This document shows, in pieces, positions 36,401 through 43,437 of a DNA stretch of 64,000 nt. Each line of letters opens with the position of its first letter. The stretch's first letter is position 1. Both the position numbers and the translations under genes were made by a program. A model generated the notes under the pieces. The model saw only the letters and a list, made by a program, of their open reading frames with translations. It was not told where the DNA came from and made no database searches. This DNA is from an uncultured Prevotellaceae bacterium (GTDB taxonomy: Bacteria > Bacteroidota > Bacteroidia > Bacteroidales > Muribaculaceae), in contig UQLZ01000001.1 of the NCBI GenBank assembly GCA_900541935.1, positions 104,515 to 168,514 on the forward strand. Direction: 5' to 3'.

Positions 36401-36800
36401 AGTACCTTCAGATCTGGATAATGCTATTTATTATGCCCGTTCCAAAGGCTTTATAACAGAGGATGAAGCGAAACTCTACAAGGCAGAGATAGCAGAAGGC
36501 TTGAAAGATGCCCGCGTTCAAGAGTGGTTCTCTCCTGATGTGAAAGTTCGTAATGAAGTGGATGTTGTTACAATTGTTAGCAAGAAGGATGGGAAGAAAG
36601 CGGAGATAAGGCGGCCAGATAGAATTGTTCAGACATCTGACGGACGAACCATTGTAATTGATTATAAGTTTGGTGAGAAAGCAGAGGAGAAGCATGTCAA
36701 GCAGGTTTATGAATATGTGAAAATTTTACGAGATGCCGGGTATAATAATGTTTTCGGAAAAATCTGGTATATGTCTGAAGGGAATATACTTGATATTTAG
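33471..36800 (+). CDS. UvrD/RecB-AddA-like helicase-nuclease
   Basis: This 1109-aa protein combines a superfamily 1A helicase with a C-terminal nuclease. Helicase motif I is ASAGSGKTYNLV (residues 8-19), Ia AITFTNKATEEM, II FLIDEFQDTSRMQWENL (about 402), III/IV around DVKQSIYRFR and TNWRSC, V VNIMTIHKSKGLEFPCIII and VI YVAFTRAEKEL. The last 130 residues carry a RecB-type PD-(D/E)XK nuclease (HRIMEHI, RRPDRIVQ, VIDYKFGEK). This fits an AddA/RecB role in double-strand break resection. The expected AddB-like partner is not in the window. It is the last gene of the pdxB operon; there is no terminator-like hairpin downstream. Confidence 0.9.
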   Translation: MLLIHKASAGSGKTYNLVFEYLKILLGKKTESGYILDEHPNDNHKKILAITFTNKATEEMKKRIVKELDLIARNSKNSDHSESLLKAFGTQPNKLQDSAKKALTDVLFDYSNFNVSTIDSFFQMILRSFAFDVDLIGNFNVELNDDFVFSVGVSDLKKSLHLRNRDKFVKEWISDFMENAIKSGKSWDVFRDNSGISYGGGEISLNSFAQQLKTENVKKHHNELGEWISNEGVMKKLKGRLGDILKNDLVEISKLSRELYALLSTGKGYSSNAIKFFGKFKDYKGNDSGIEKLTLYKAMLNGDVQTKQLCNKSAEDPDTVIRKSLEIGNLLRHKATASAILENIHMLGLLGEIEANITGFSNDNNIILLSNTNEILRRIINKEDAPYIYERVGTRIYNFLIDEFQDTSRMQWENLMPLLDESLSGGNDDLIIGDVKQSIYRFRNSDPHLLKNEVEGNFSHFIEGDDTKAKSVPNTNWRSCRDIVLFNNTFFKALSEELRMGEYYENVAQKISEKNRDKRGFIRFEILEQNDKDKSNNDTCEKVDLHQESIRRTIATVQDMLNRNYSQKDIAILVNTNSEGRDIISAFMDYVPQEGERQINVISEESLFISNSPVVRTVISVLISIDAHLQSENKEGWEESEGRRSVYLSDFIHRFEYNISQGIEIEQAISKAASGRGEDFDLENILTNDKPTTLDDLVDKIINKYITDKDVLTEQTPFIQAFQDAVLDYMDFYGSNVHEFLMWWELKGKKLSISSPDNIDAVNIMTIHKSKGLEFPCIIIPFCDWEFDKGGGVEWVEVNEKIRDFLHKEGEEDLLLPPILPIKRNDVNTSLECFKDSLEAEERNSIMDTLNKTYVAFTRAEKELIMFAPEVKKDLSKKMVEIFSVDKEPSSPELYINLGKHLDGKVFEMGEREIYVPKQVKDSGEENESEPEVYQMPEYELVIDEERYKYKEQDYVDRSDPQRYEGIMKHRIMEHIKVPSDLDNAIYYARSKGFITEDEAKLYKAEIAEGLKDARVQEWFSPDVKVRNEVDVVTIVSKKDGKKAEIRRPDRIVQTSDGRTIVIDYKFGEKAEEKHVKQVYEYVKILRDAGYNNVFGKIWYMSEGNILDI

Positions 36801-36914
36801 GAAATCAAAAGCGAAAGAAATAGTAAGGATAAGAAACTATTGATAGTAAAAGCATTAAATAGTTAAAAATTTATGCTTTTCTCATATATTGTCTTATAAA
36901 TAAAAAAGAATTAT

Positions 36915-36922
36915 TACATTTG
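36915..36922 (+). promoter_or_regulatory. -7 element of the C10 protease gene
   Basis: TACATTTG, an exact TAnnTTTG match, lies 29 nt before the ATG. The -33 box is poorly conserved. Confidence 0.5.
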
Positions 36923-36951
36923 TGAATTGATAAAAAAGAACTCTATTTAAT

Positions 36952-39120
36952 ATGAAAAAACTAACTTTTCTAACGCTTATTCTATGCTCGTTTGTTGTTG
37001 CAAACGCAGAGCAGATAAGTAGAAATCAAGCAGCGGCAATCGCCGGTAAGTATCTGCCATCAATTAATAGTGAGACGGCTCAGCCTATGAAAAAGGCTGT
37101 AGGTGTTAACCAGTCAGCGCCTGAGTACTATGTCTTTAATGCAGAAGACGGTAAAGGCTTCGTTATTGTGTCTGGAGATGATGAGTTGACAGAGGTTGTA
37201 GGTTATTCAACAACAGGCACGTTCAAGGTCTCAGACGATATGCCAGTTGGCTTGAGTAATTATCTTTCTCGATATTCTAATTATGTTAAAGCAGTACGAG
37301 CAGGCGAGGCAGCGCCGATAAAGAAGGCTATTTCTAAGAAAGCAACGCCAGTTGTTGCACCGCTTGTAACAACAAAGTGGGACCAAGGTACGCCATATAA
37401 TATGTTTGCTCCTTATGATAGAAATGTCAAGGAGAATTGCCCTATTGGTTGCGTAGCAACTGCATTTGCACAGATTATGAATTATCATGAATGGCCAAAA
37501 AATGGTGCTGGTTCACGCAGTTATTCATCAAACTATGGTACTCATTCAGTGAATTTCAATAATTCCAAGTATGATTGGGCAAATATGCTTGATGAGTATA
37601 ACAGATACAAGGAACCTAATGGAAATATTGTTAATGAATATACAGATGCCCAGGCACGTGCCGTTGGCAAGTTGATGTGGGATTGTGCCGTTTCAGTTGG
37701 AATGCAGTTCTCTCCTGATGGTAGTGGAGCTTTGGAGCCTTCTGTCTTGTATGCTTGTACTAATTATTTCTATTATGATACAGAAGTTCTATATAGAAAT
37801 GGAACAATAAAGGATCAGTTTCTTGAAAAGGCAAAGACTTGTCTTGACGAGTCAAAGCCATTAATGTTCTGTGGAGACGGAACTGCGGGGGGCCACGCCT
37901 ATGTTGCCGATGGCTATGACAGCAATGGCTTCTTGAGTATCAATTGGGGCTGGAGCGGAATTTCAGACGGCTATTATAATATTGATTTGATGAATCCTGA
38001 TGACCTTGGAACAGGAGGAGGTGCCGGTGGCTTTGTTGACCATCAGGTTATTATTGCCTTAACTCCAAACAAAACAGGAAATATGGGTGTTGAAGGACAT
38101 ATGCCTCTTGTTTTGTTGGATGAAGATTATGGCGAAAGTGGTTATTTCAATACAGACGCAACAAGTTTCAAAAAGGGAGAAACTTTTAAAGTGTTTGCGA
38201 GCCGTTTGTGGAACTTTGCATCAAGTACAAAGTCTTATGACGTTACAGTGGGTATCTTTGACTCAGAAGGTAATCGAGTTGCATTGTCACCAACTGTCTA
38301 TAAAAGAATAAGAAATATGGGTTCTCAAATGCTTGACCCTAATAAACTCCAATTTGATTTGACAGAAGCAGCTAAGAATCTGGCAGACGGTTCGTACTAT
38401 GTGAAACTCCTTTGCAAGGAAATACGCTCTGGTATGGATTATGACTGGATTTATGTAGTTACTCCAAATTACGTTAAAATTACAGTTAAAGGAGATAATG
38501 TTGTTTCAGGAGACTCAAGAGAGATTGAAATGGTTTCTGCAATTACATCAGATTCTCCAGAGTATTTGATTGGTGAAACTGCTAAATTTTCTGTTAAATT
38601 GAGTAATAAGGCAGATGTGCCAGCAATGGGAACTGTTAAATTCCTTCTTTCTGATGCAGAGACAGGTGCTAAGAAAAAAACATTCTCTGAAACATTGTCG
38701 TTATCTGCAAGTTCAACAGCAGATTTTGATTTTGATCTGAATATAACATCATCACCATTTACTGTTGGCAAGAAATATAAGGTCTCTTTTTATAGTTATA
38801 CTTCAGTTAAGGGAGATCATAAGTTTGTATCTGTTGATGACAGTAAGTCTTGTGTGTTCTCAGTCGTTGATGAGAAGGGTGGCGTTAGCCAACTTGAGGC
38901 AAGTAGCGTGAGTGTTTATCCTAACCCTGCGAGTGACTATGTAAAGGTTAATGCAGATGGGAAAATCGTCGCTATCGAACTTTATAACGCAGGTGGTAGC
39001 CTCGTTAAGAAAGTTGCTGGTGCGGATGAAATTCCTGTTTCAGATTGCCCTGCTGGTTACTATCTTGTGAATGTTGTTACCGAAAAAGGCAGCATCCGCA
39101 AATCAGTTATCGTGAAGTAA
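36952..39120 (+). CDS. C10-family (streptopain-like) cysteine protease with T9SS sorting domain
   Basis: This 722-aa secreted protease has a signal peptide (MKKLTFLTLILCSFVVANA). The N-terminal propeptide/inhibitor domain (about 20-120) has ISRNQAAAIAGKYL and GKGFVIVSGDDELTEVVGYS. The C10 catalytic domain covers about 125-365, with nucleophile Cys167 in CPIGCVATAFAQIMNYHEWP and catalytic His315 in GGHAYVADGYD, followed by LSINWGWSGISDGYY. Two Ig-like sandwiches and a type A sorting domain (SVYPNPASDYVKV, AGYYLVNVVTEKGS, KSVIVK) complete it. The class includes streptopain SpeB and Porphyromonas PrtT; host-protein degradation or peptide acquisition is a reasonable role. It is a single gene between its own promoter and a strong terminator. 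Confidence 0.93.
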   Translation: MKKLTFLTLILCSFVVANAEQISRNQAAAIAGKYLPSINSETAQPMKKAVGVNQSAPEYYVFNAEDGKGFVIVSGDDELTEVVGYSTTGTFKVSDDMPVGLSNYLSRYSNYVKAVRAGEAAPIKKAISKKATPVVAPLVTTKWDQGTPYNMFAPYDRNVKENCPIGCVATAFAQIMNYHEWPKNGAGSRSYSSNYGTHSVNFNNSKYDWANMLDEYNRYKEPNGNIVNEYTDAQARAVGKLMWDCAVSVGMQFSPDGSGALEPSVLYACTNYFYYDTEVLYRNGTIKDQFLEKAKTCLDESKPLMFCGDGTAGGHAYVADGYDSNGFLSINWGWSGISDGYYNIDLMNPDDLGTGGGAGGFVDHQVIIALTPNKTGNMGVEGHMPLVLLDEDYGESGYFNTDATSFKKGETFKVFASRLWNFASSTKSYDVTVGIFDSEGNRVALSPTVYKRIRNMGSQMLDPNKLQFDLTEAAKNLADGSYYVKLLCKEIRSGMDYDWIYVVTPNYVKITVKGDNVVSGDSREIEMVSAITSDSPEYLIGETAKFSVKLSNKADVPAMGTVKFLLSDAETGAKKKTFSETLSLSASSTADFDFDLNITSSPFTVGKKYKVSFYSYTSVKGDHKFVSVDDSKSCVFSVVDEKGGVSQLEASSVSVYPNPASDYVKVNADGKIVAIELYNAGGSLVKKVAGADEIPVSDCPAGYYLVNVVTEKGSIRKSVIVK

Positions 39121-39140
39121 GATCATCTTTAAGAGCACTT

Positions 39141-39184
39141 AGAGCACTTGGAGTTTTCCGACTACTCCAAGTGCTCTGATTTTT
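39141..39184 (+). terminator. Rho-independent terminator of the C10 protease
   Basis: A perfect 14-bp stem AGAGCACTTGGAGT / ACTCCAAGTGCTCT with a 9-nt loop is followed by GATTTTT. It is the strongest hairpin in the host part of the window. Confidence 0.92.
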
Positions 39185-39286
39185 ATGATATTCTTTCCTT
39201 GTGGACTGAAGAATTTGTTCAAGCGTTCAGCCTGCTAATTTATCGTTTCTGTTATAGTGAAGGATTTGCTTCGCGAAGAAGTTTTT

Positions 39287-39892
39287 TTATGCTTCTATTT
39301 TGTCGAAGTCTGAGGCGGGGTGTTTGCAAATGGGGCAAATGAAGTCTGCAGGAAGTTCTTCGCCTTCATATTCGTAACCGCAAATTCTGCATCGCCAAAC
39401 GGTTTTTTTAGGTTTCTGAGGTTTTGGCTTAATGTTTTGCTGGTAGTAGTCGTATGTGGCTGTTTTATCATCGCTAATGACTTCCATTTCCGTTACTTCG
39501 GCAATGAAGATGATGTGTGTTCCAACGTCTATACTTTTGCATACGGTCGCAGAAATATAGGCATTTGTTCCGGCTGTTATTGCCATAGTTCCATTTTCAA
39601 GTCGCTTGCAGTCGGTAAAATCGGCAAATTTGTTGGTATCTCGTCCTGATTGGAAGCCGAAGTGTTTGAACAGGTCAAATGAAGCGGATTCGCTGATTAT
39701 AGAAACTGTTAGTTTCATTGATTTTGCAATCATTTCAGTTGTCAGGTTTGCCTTATTTAAGGCAACAGAAATGCGGTTTGGTTCAGCAGTGACCTGAATG
39801 ACTGTATTAGAGATGCAGCCATTGTCCTTTCCTTCGGAATTTGTTGTAACAACGTATAGTCCGTAAGGAATGTTAAACATTGGATTTTTCAT
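39287..39892 (-). CDS. Flavin reductase-rubredoxin fusion (high-molecular-weight rubredoxin)
   Basis: This protein is 201 aa. Residues 1 to about 150 are a flavin-reductase-like FMN-binding domain (MFNIPYGLYVVTTNSEGKDN, ISVALNKANLTTEM, FKHFGFQSGRDTNKF). The C-terminal 45 residues are a rubredoxin with both CxxC knuckles, CRICGYEYEGEELP and CPICKHPASDF, which bind one Fe. Such Hrb proteins pass electrons from NADH to flavodiiron proteins or peroxidases in oxygen and NO detoxification by anaerobes. ATG 39892 is chosen because it begins the conserved MFNIPYG region. It lies 11 nt after the DUF2851 gene, so the two form an operon. Confidence 0.88.
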   Translation of the reverse strand: MKNPMFNIPYGLYVVTTNSEGKDNGCISNTVIQVTAEPNRISVALNKANLTTEMIAKSMKLTVSIISESASFDLFKHFGFQSGRDTNKFADFTDCKRLENGTMAITAGTNAYISATVCKSIDVGTHIIFIAEVTEMEVISDDKTATYDYYQQNIKPKPQKPKKTVWRCRICGYEYEGEELPADFICPICKHPASDFDKIEA

Positions 39893-39903
39893 AATTAAAG
39901 TTT

Positions 39904-41193
39904 TTATTGTTTTACGTTTGCTTCGCGAAGTAGTTTTCTTCCAACTTTGCAGAAGATGCACTTCTTTGGGATGCAGTACATATTGTATATCTGAATTGTT
40001 GCCTGAGAAGCGAGAGCGGAATCAATTTTCATTCCGGCAGAGGTGAATAGACCAACAATTCTATTGCTTTCAGGCTTTAGTTTTTCAAGAAGGTCTATTG
40101 CGGTCTGCACCTTGTCATAGTCTCCAACATGAGAGCCGTAGATGTAGTAAAGAGGAGCAACCATATTGATTAGAATAATATCAATGGAACTTTTTCCAAG
40201 AGCGGCAGATGACTCTTCTGATTCTCTGAAAAATGTATAGTGGTTATTCCAATATCCAGTTAGGTTTACCTGGAAAAGTTTTCTTAAAGAGTCTTCATCT
40301 CCGTTTGAATCGAGAATGTCTGAAAACAGCCTGAACCCGTTTTCAACGTAATGAGCGAGTAGGGCAATCCTTCGCCATGGGAAGTTTTGCGGACGCATGC
40401 GGAATGCTTTCCAGACCATTCCCTCCGGTTGTCGCAGGCTGTACTTGTTTTTGAGGAAGGCGTATTCTTTGCATAGTTGCTCATAGTATCTGTCGCCAGT
40501 TCCTTTTTGTGGCTCGTCGAGGAGTCCCGCCTGGCCGAATAGAAGCGCCTCCAGTTGGAAAATTGAGTCGCTGTGCTTGTGCATCATTGTCAGCGGAAGA
40601 CTTTTCGCAAGCCTTTCGAAAGGGTCGCTATTAGTTCCGAATCCCAAAGCCCTTGCGAGAGTGACAAAGCATACTGATTCCCAGTCTCCCCGATAACTGT
40701 CGAGGTAGGTTTCAATTCGTTTACCTTTAGCAATAAGCCGTTCGAGCGACATTGACTGTATCCACTCTGCTTTTTCTATGCTTGAAAGGTTGGAAATGCA
40801 GCGTTTGCAGGGAAGTTCCACTTTTGCGTTTACGAGTTCGGAATATTGCCTGTTAAATTCCGGACTGCAGTGCATGATCATTTGGGGAATACGCTCCCCG
40901 TTTGTCCTGAAAACTGGGGCGTCATCCTTTTCAACGACGTGAAGGATAACCGAGTCGTATGCCGGGTCATTATCGTGACCATGCCTTTTCCAATCTGTTG
41001 CGCGGTAATGTATTTCCACATTTCCCACCCATAGGTATCCGTCAATTTCGATTTTTGCGTTAAAGAAATCCGGACCGGCATCAGAGTTCCTGTGTCCCGG
41101 GTCAATAATACGCACTTCCTTGCCGTCATTTGTTTGCATGGAGGTTGGATTCCATAGTCGGTATTCCCATATATATTGCATCAGCATTTCCAT
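39904..41193 (-). CDS. DUF2851 family protein
   Basis: This 429-aa cytosolic protein has the DUF2851 opening (MLMQYIWEYRLWNPTSMQT), the very conserved DPGHRNSDAGPDFFNAKI and VGNVEIHYRATDWKRHGHD (residues of about 30-70), and YDSVILHVVEKDD. These acidic/His residues resemble a nuclease-like core, but no activity is established. The C-terminus holds a cysteine cluster (CIPKKCIFCKVGRKLL) that could bind metal. It is the first gene of a two-gene operon with the rubredoxin-flavin reductase. The 206-nt spacer upstream (41194-41399) is AT-rich and shows no clear consensus promoter. Confidence 0.82.
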   Translation of the reverse strand: MEMLMQYIWEYRLWNPTSMQTNDGKEVRIIDPGHRNSDAGPDFFNAKIEIDGYLWVGNVEIHYRATDWKRHGHDNDPAYDSVILHVVEKDDAPVFRTNGERIPQMIMHCSPEFNRQYSELVNAKVELPCKRCISNLSSIEKAEWIQSMSLERLIAKGKRIETYLDSYRGDWESVCFVTLARALGFGTNSDPFERLAKSLPLTMMHKHSDSIFQLEALLFGQAGLLDEPQKGTGDRYYEQLCKEYAFLKNKYSLRQPEGMVWKAFRMRPQNFPWRRIALLAHYVENGFRLFSDILDSNGDEDSLRKLFQVNLTGYWNNHYTFFRESEESSAALGKSSIDIILINMVAPLYYIYGSHVGDYDKVQTAIDLLEKLKPESNRIVGLFTSAGMKIDSALASQATIQIYNMYCIPKKCIFCKVGRKLLREANVKQ

Positions 41194-41399
41194 AGTATAG
41201 GTCTTTGGCTATAAAGATAATACAAACTTTGGGTATAAAGAGCCAAAATGCCGATTTTGTTCAAAAAAATTTATCAGGAATCTTAGCATAAATCAGTGCT
41301 GTTTGCATGTTTTTTATATATCATCTTAGAAAAATGTGGGATTTTACACAAAACACGTTGGAAAAATGTGATATCTCCTTGTGTTGGTATGGAACCAAG

Positions 41400-42194
41400 T
41401 TAGTGCATTAGCAACAGGCTTGCTGCCATTATTGCCATTCCGGCTATAACGCCCATAACGCCGTAGTGGTGATGTCCGAATCTTTCCGTTCCCGGCAGTA
41501 GTTCATCGAAAGAGATGTAAACCATAATGCCGGAAACGCAGGCAAGGAGAAGAGCGTTGAGGGTTGGCGACCACAGCGGAAGGAGAAAAAGAAATCCCAG
41601 CAAAGCACCTAACGGTTCAGCCATTCCGGAAAGGAAGGAGAACCAGAAAGCCTTTTTCTTGTTACCAGTAGCGTGGTATATAGGCACGCTTACGGCAAGC
41701 CCTTCGGGGATATTGTGGATTGCGATGGCAATGACAATAGGGATTGCTATTTCAATATCCGTTAAAGCAGCGGAGAAAGTGGCGAGGCCTTCAGGAAAGT
41801 TATGAATTCCGATTGCCAGAGCGAGCATTATGCCTGTACGCTTCAGTTGCCCGGCTTTATTGCTCTCCATAGGCTTGTGTAACTCGTGAGGGTTTTCGTC
41901 TTCGGGAACAAGGTAGTCAATAAGAGCAATCAGCCCTATCCCGATGAAAAAAGCAAGCAGCATATAAATTTCCGGCAGTTTGCCGTCGAAAGTCTGGCTA
42001 AGTTGGGCAACAGCCTCTGGCATCAGTTCCATAAACGAAACATAGAGCATAACGCCTGCCGACAATCCCATAGCGGCAGATAAAAATCTGTTGTCTGTCT
42101 TTTTTGTGGCGAATGCGATTATGCTGCCGATACCTGTTGACAGTCCGGCAACCATTGTCAATCCCAATGCTATTAGTATGTCGGTTGTATTCAT
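41400..42194 (-). CDS. zupT: ZIP-family zinc transporter ZupT
   Basis: This 264-aa inner-membrane importer of zinc and other divalent metals has eight hydrophobic helices. The two ZIP signature helices are clear: GIHNFPEGLATFSAAL and AIHNIPEGLAVSVPIY, with the metal-ligand H-N-x-P-E-G motifs. FMELMPEAVAQL lies near the N-terminus and a His-rich GHHHYG loop before the last helix. The C-terminus ends in LLLMH. It is the last recognisable host gene before the accessory island. Confidence 0.95.
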   Translation of the reverse strand: MNTTDILIALGLTMVAGLSTGIGSIIAFATKKTDNRFLSAAMGLSAGVMLYVSFMELMPEAVAQLSQTFDGKLPEIYMLLAFFIGIGLIALIDYLVPEDENPHELHKPMESNKAGQLKRTGIMLALAIGIHNFPEGLATFSAALTDIEIAIPIVIAIAIHNIPEGLAVSVPIYHATGNKKKAFWFSFLSGMAEPLGALLGFLFLLPLWSPTLNALLLACVSGIMVYISFDELLPGTERFGHHHYGVMGVIAGMAIMAASLLLMH

Positions 42195-42344
42195 TCTTTA
42201 TGGTTTTTATTCAGTATTGCATTCCGAAGTTACGAAAAGAGTGTAATTTATTGGAAATGAGCGTAGGTTAATTGCTCTTGATAGTAATAGGTTACGATTT
42301 AGTTAGTTATCTACTGCATTATCCTTCTGCGCGTTGCGTAACCT

Positions 42345-43259
42345 TCAAAGAACTCTTCGTATGCAAAAGTAGCTATTTAATTCGAGATTTTGATATAAAC
42401 TCCCGTTTTTTATCCCCTCATTCATAAGAATTTTCCGTAAAAGCGGTATTGTCCGTCGGCACACCATTGCCCAAAACGAGTTTGGAACAAACGTGTGCCG
42501 ACTAATCTCAATATAGGTATGATACGGGTTACCCAAGTCAACATTGAAGATGTTTTCAAAATAGCTTACTATTTGTTTCAGGTTTGCTTTACCGAAATTA
42601 AAACAATCTGCTTCGCAAACAGCATAAATCAATTCTACAAGGTCTGTTTTAGTCCTTGTCCATGTTATTTTTGTCTTCGGAAAGCCCGAAGATTGAGTTG
42701 TTTGCTGTTCGTCTATTTTTGCAATTTCCTCATTCAGATAAATTCGCAACATTTCGTTTGCTACTATTTTTGCAACTTTAAAATCGCAAATCGTAGAAAA
42801 ATTAGGGTCTCTTTCAAAATAAAATGTTTCCATTGTCATTTGAATATCTTGTTTTCCTCTCAGAAAAAAGTACTTATCCAAATGCGTACTTCCCGAACGG
42901 TAGTATTTATAGAAATCAATGTTCTTATTGTAGAAATTCTCTAACTGATTCAGTTCATTGATGAAATAATTTTTCAGCACACAATCTTGTCCGTTGGGGC
43001 GCATCATTTCGATGTTATACACTTTCCTGTAATAGATTAGTTTACTAAAAAACTTGGGTTTTATTATCTTGAAAAAGAATATTTCATCCATTTCACTTTT
43101 GAACTTATAAAACGAAACTATTTCTTTCAATTCCGAGAACCCCTGTTCCAACAGCAATATTATTTGAGGAATATCTTTAATCCTGTCATTTAAATCGAGT
43201 TCATGCATCCTGATTTGATGTTCTAATTTTTCTGCAATGTTTTTTATCTTATCTTTCAT
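42345..43259 (-). CDS. rteC: RteC-domain protein
   Basis: This 304-aa protein matches the RteC family that activates excision genes of CTnDOT-type elements. Recognisable are FYFERDPNFST, YLNEEIAKID, the KTDLVELIYAVCEADCFNFG helix region and VDLGNPYHTYIEISRH, all in the C-terminal half. The last residues (SYFCIRRVL) are odd, and the frame ends in a region matching nothing obvious, so the tail may be altered. It lies about 7.5 kb outside the integrase and in the opposite orientation, with non-ICE genes between. It may be a relic of another element. No linked rteA/rteB is present. Confidence 0.8.
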   Translation of the reverse strand: MKDKIKNIAEKLEHQIRMHELDLNDRIKDIPQIILLLEQGFSELKEIVSFYKFKSEMDEIFFFKIIKPKFFSKLIYYRKVYNIEMMRPNGQDCVLKNYFINELNQLENFYNKNIDFYKYYRSGSTHLDKYFFLRGKQDIQMTMETFYFERDPNFSTICDFKVAKIVANEMLRIYLNEEIAKIDEQQTTQSSGFPKTKITWTRTKTDLVELIYAVCEADCFNFGKANLKQIVSYFENIFNVDLGNPYHTYIEISRHTFVPNSFWAMVCRRTIPLLRKILMNEGIKNGSLYQNLELNSYFCIRRVL

Positions 43260-43315
43260 TTTTATTGATTTTGAGTAAAAAAAAGGATGATATCGTCAGT
43301 TGACGACACACAAAG

Positions 43316-43350
43316 GCGTTCACTGAATTCCGATAGGATTCAGTGAACGC
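43316..43350. repeat. Perfect 13-bp inverted repeat
   Basis: GCGTTCACTGAAT (43316-43328) and ATTCAGTGAACGC (43338-43350) pair perfectly around a 9-nt loop in the spacer between the TonB-like gene and rteC. No T-tract adjoins either side. Confidence 0.8.
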
Positions 43351-43437
43351 GAAGCAACAACATGTCGCTGAAAGATAATTAGTGATAGATTTGCCAGAAA
43401 TACATAATACAGAATTTGTTGAAATCAACACCTAATC

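Noticed and set aside
43249..43431. 60-codon frame between rteC and the TonB-like gene
   Set aside because: It runs straight through a perfect hairpin and has no family resemblance.
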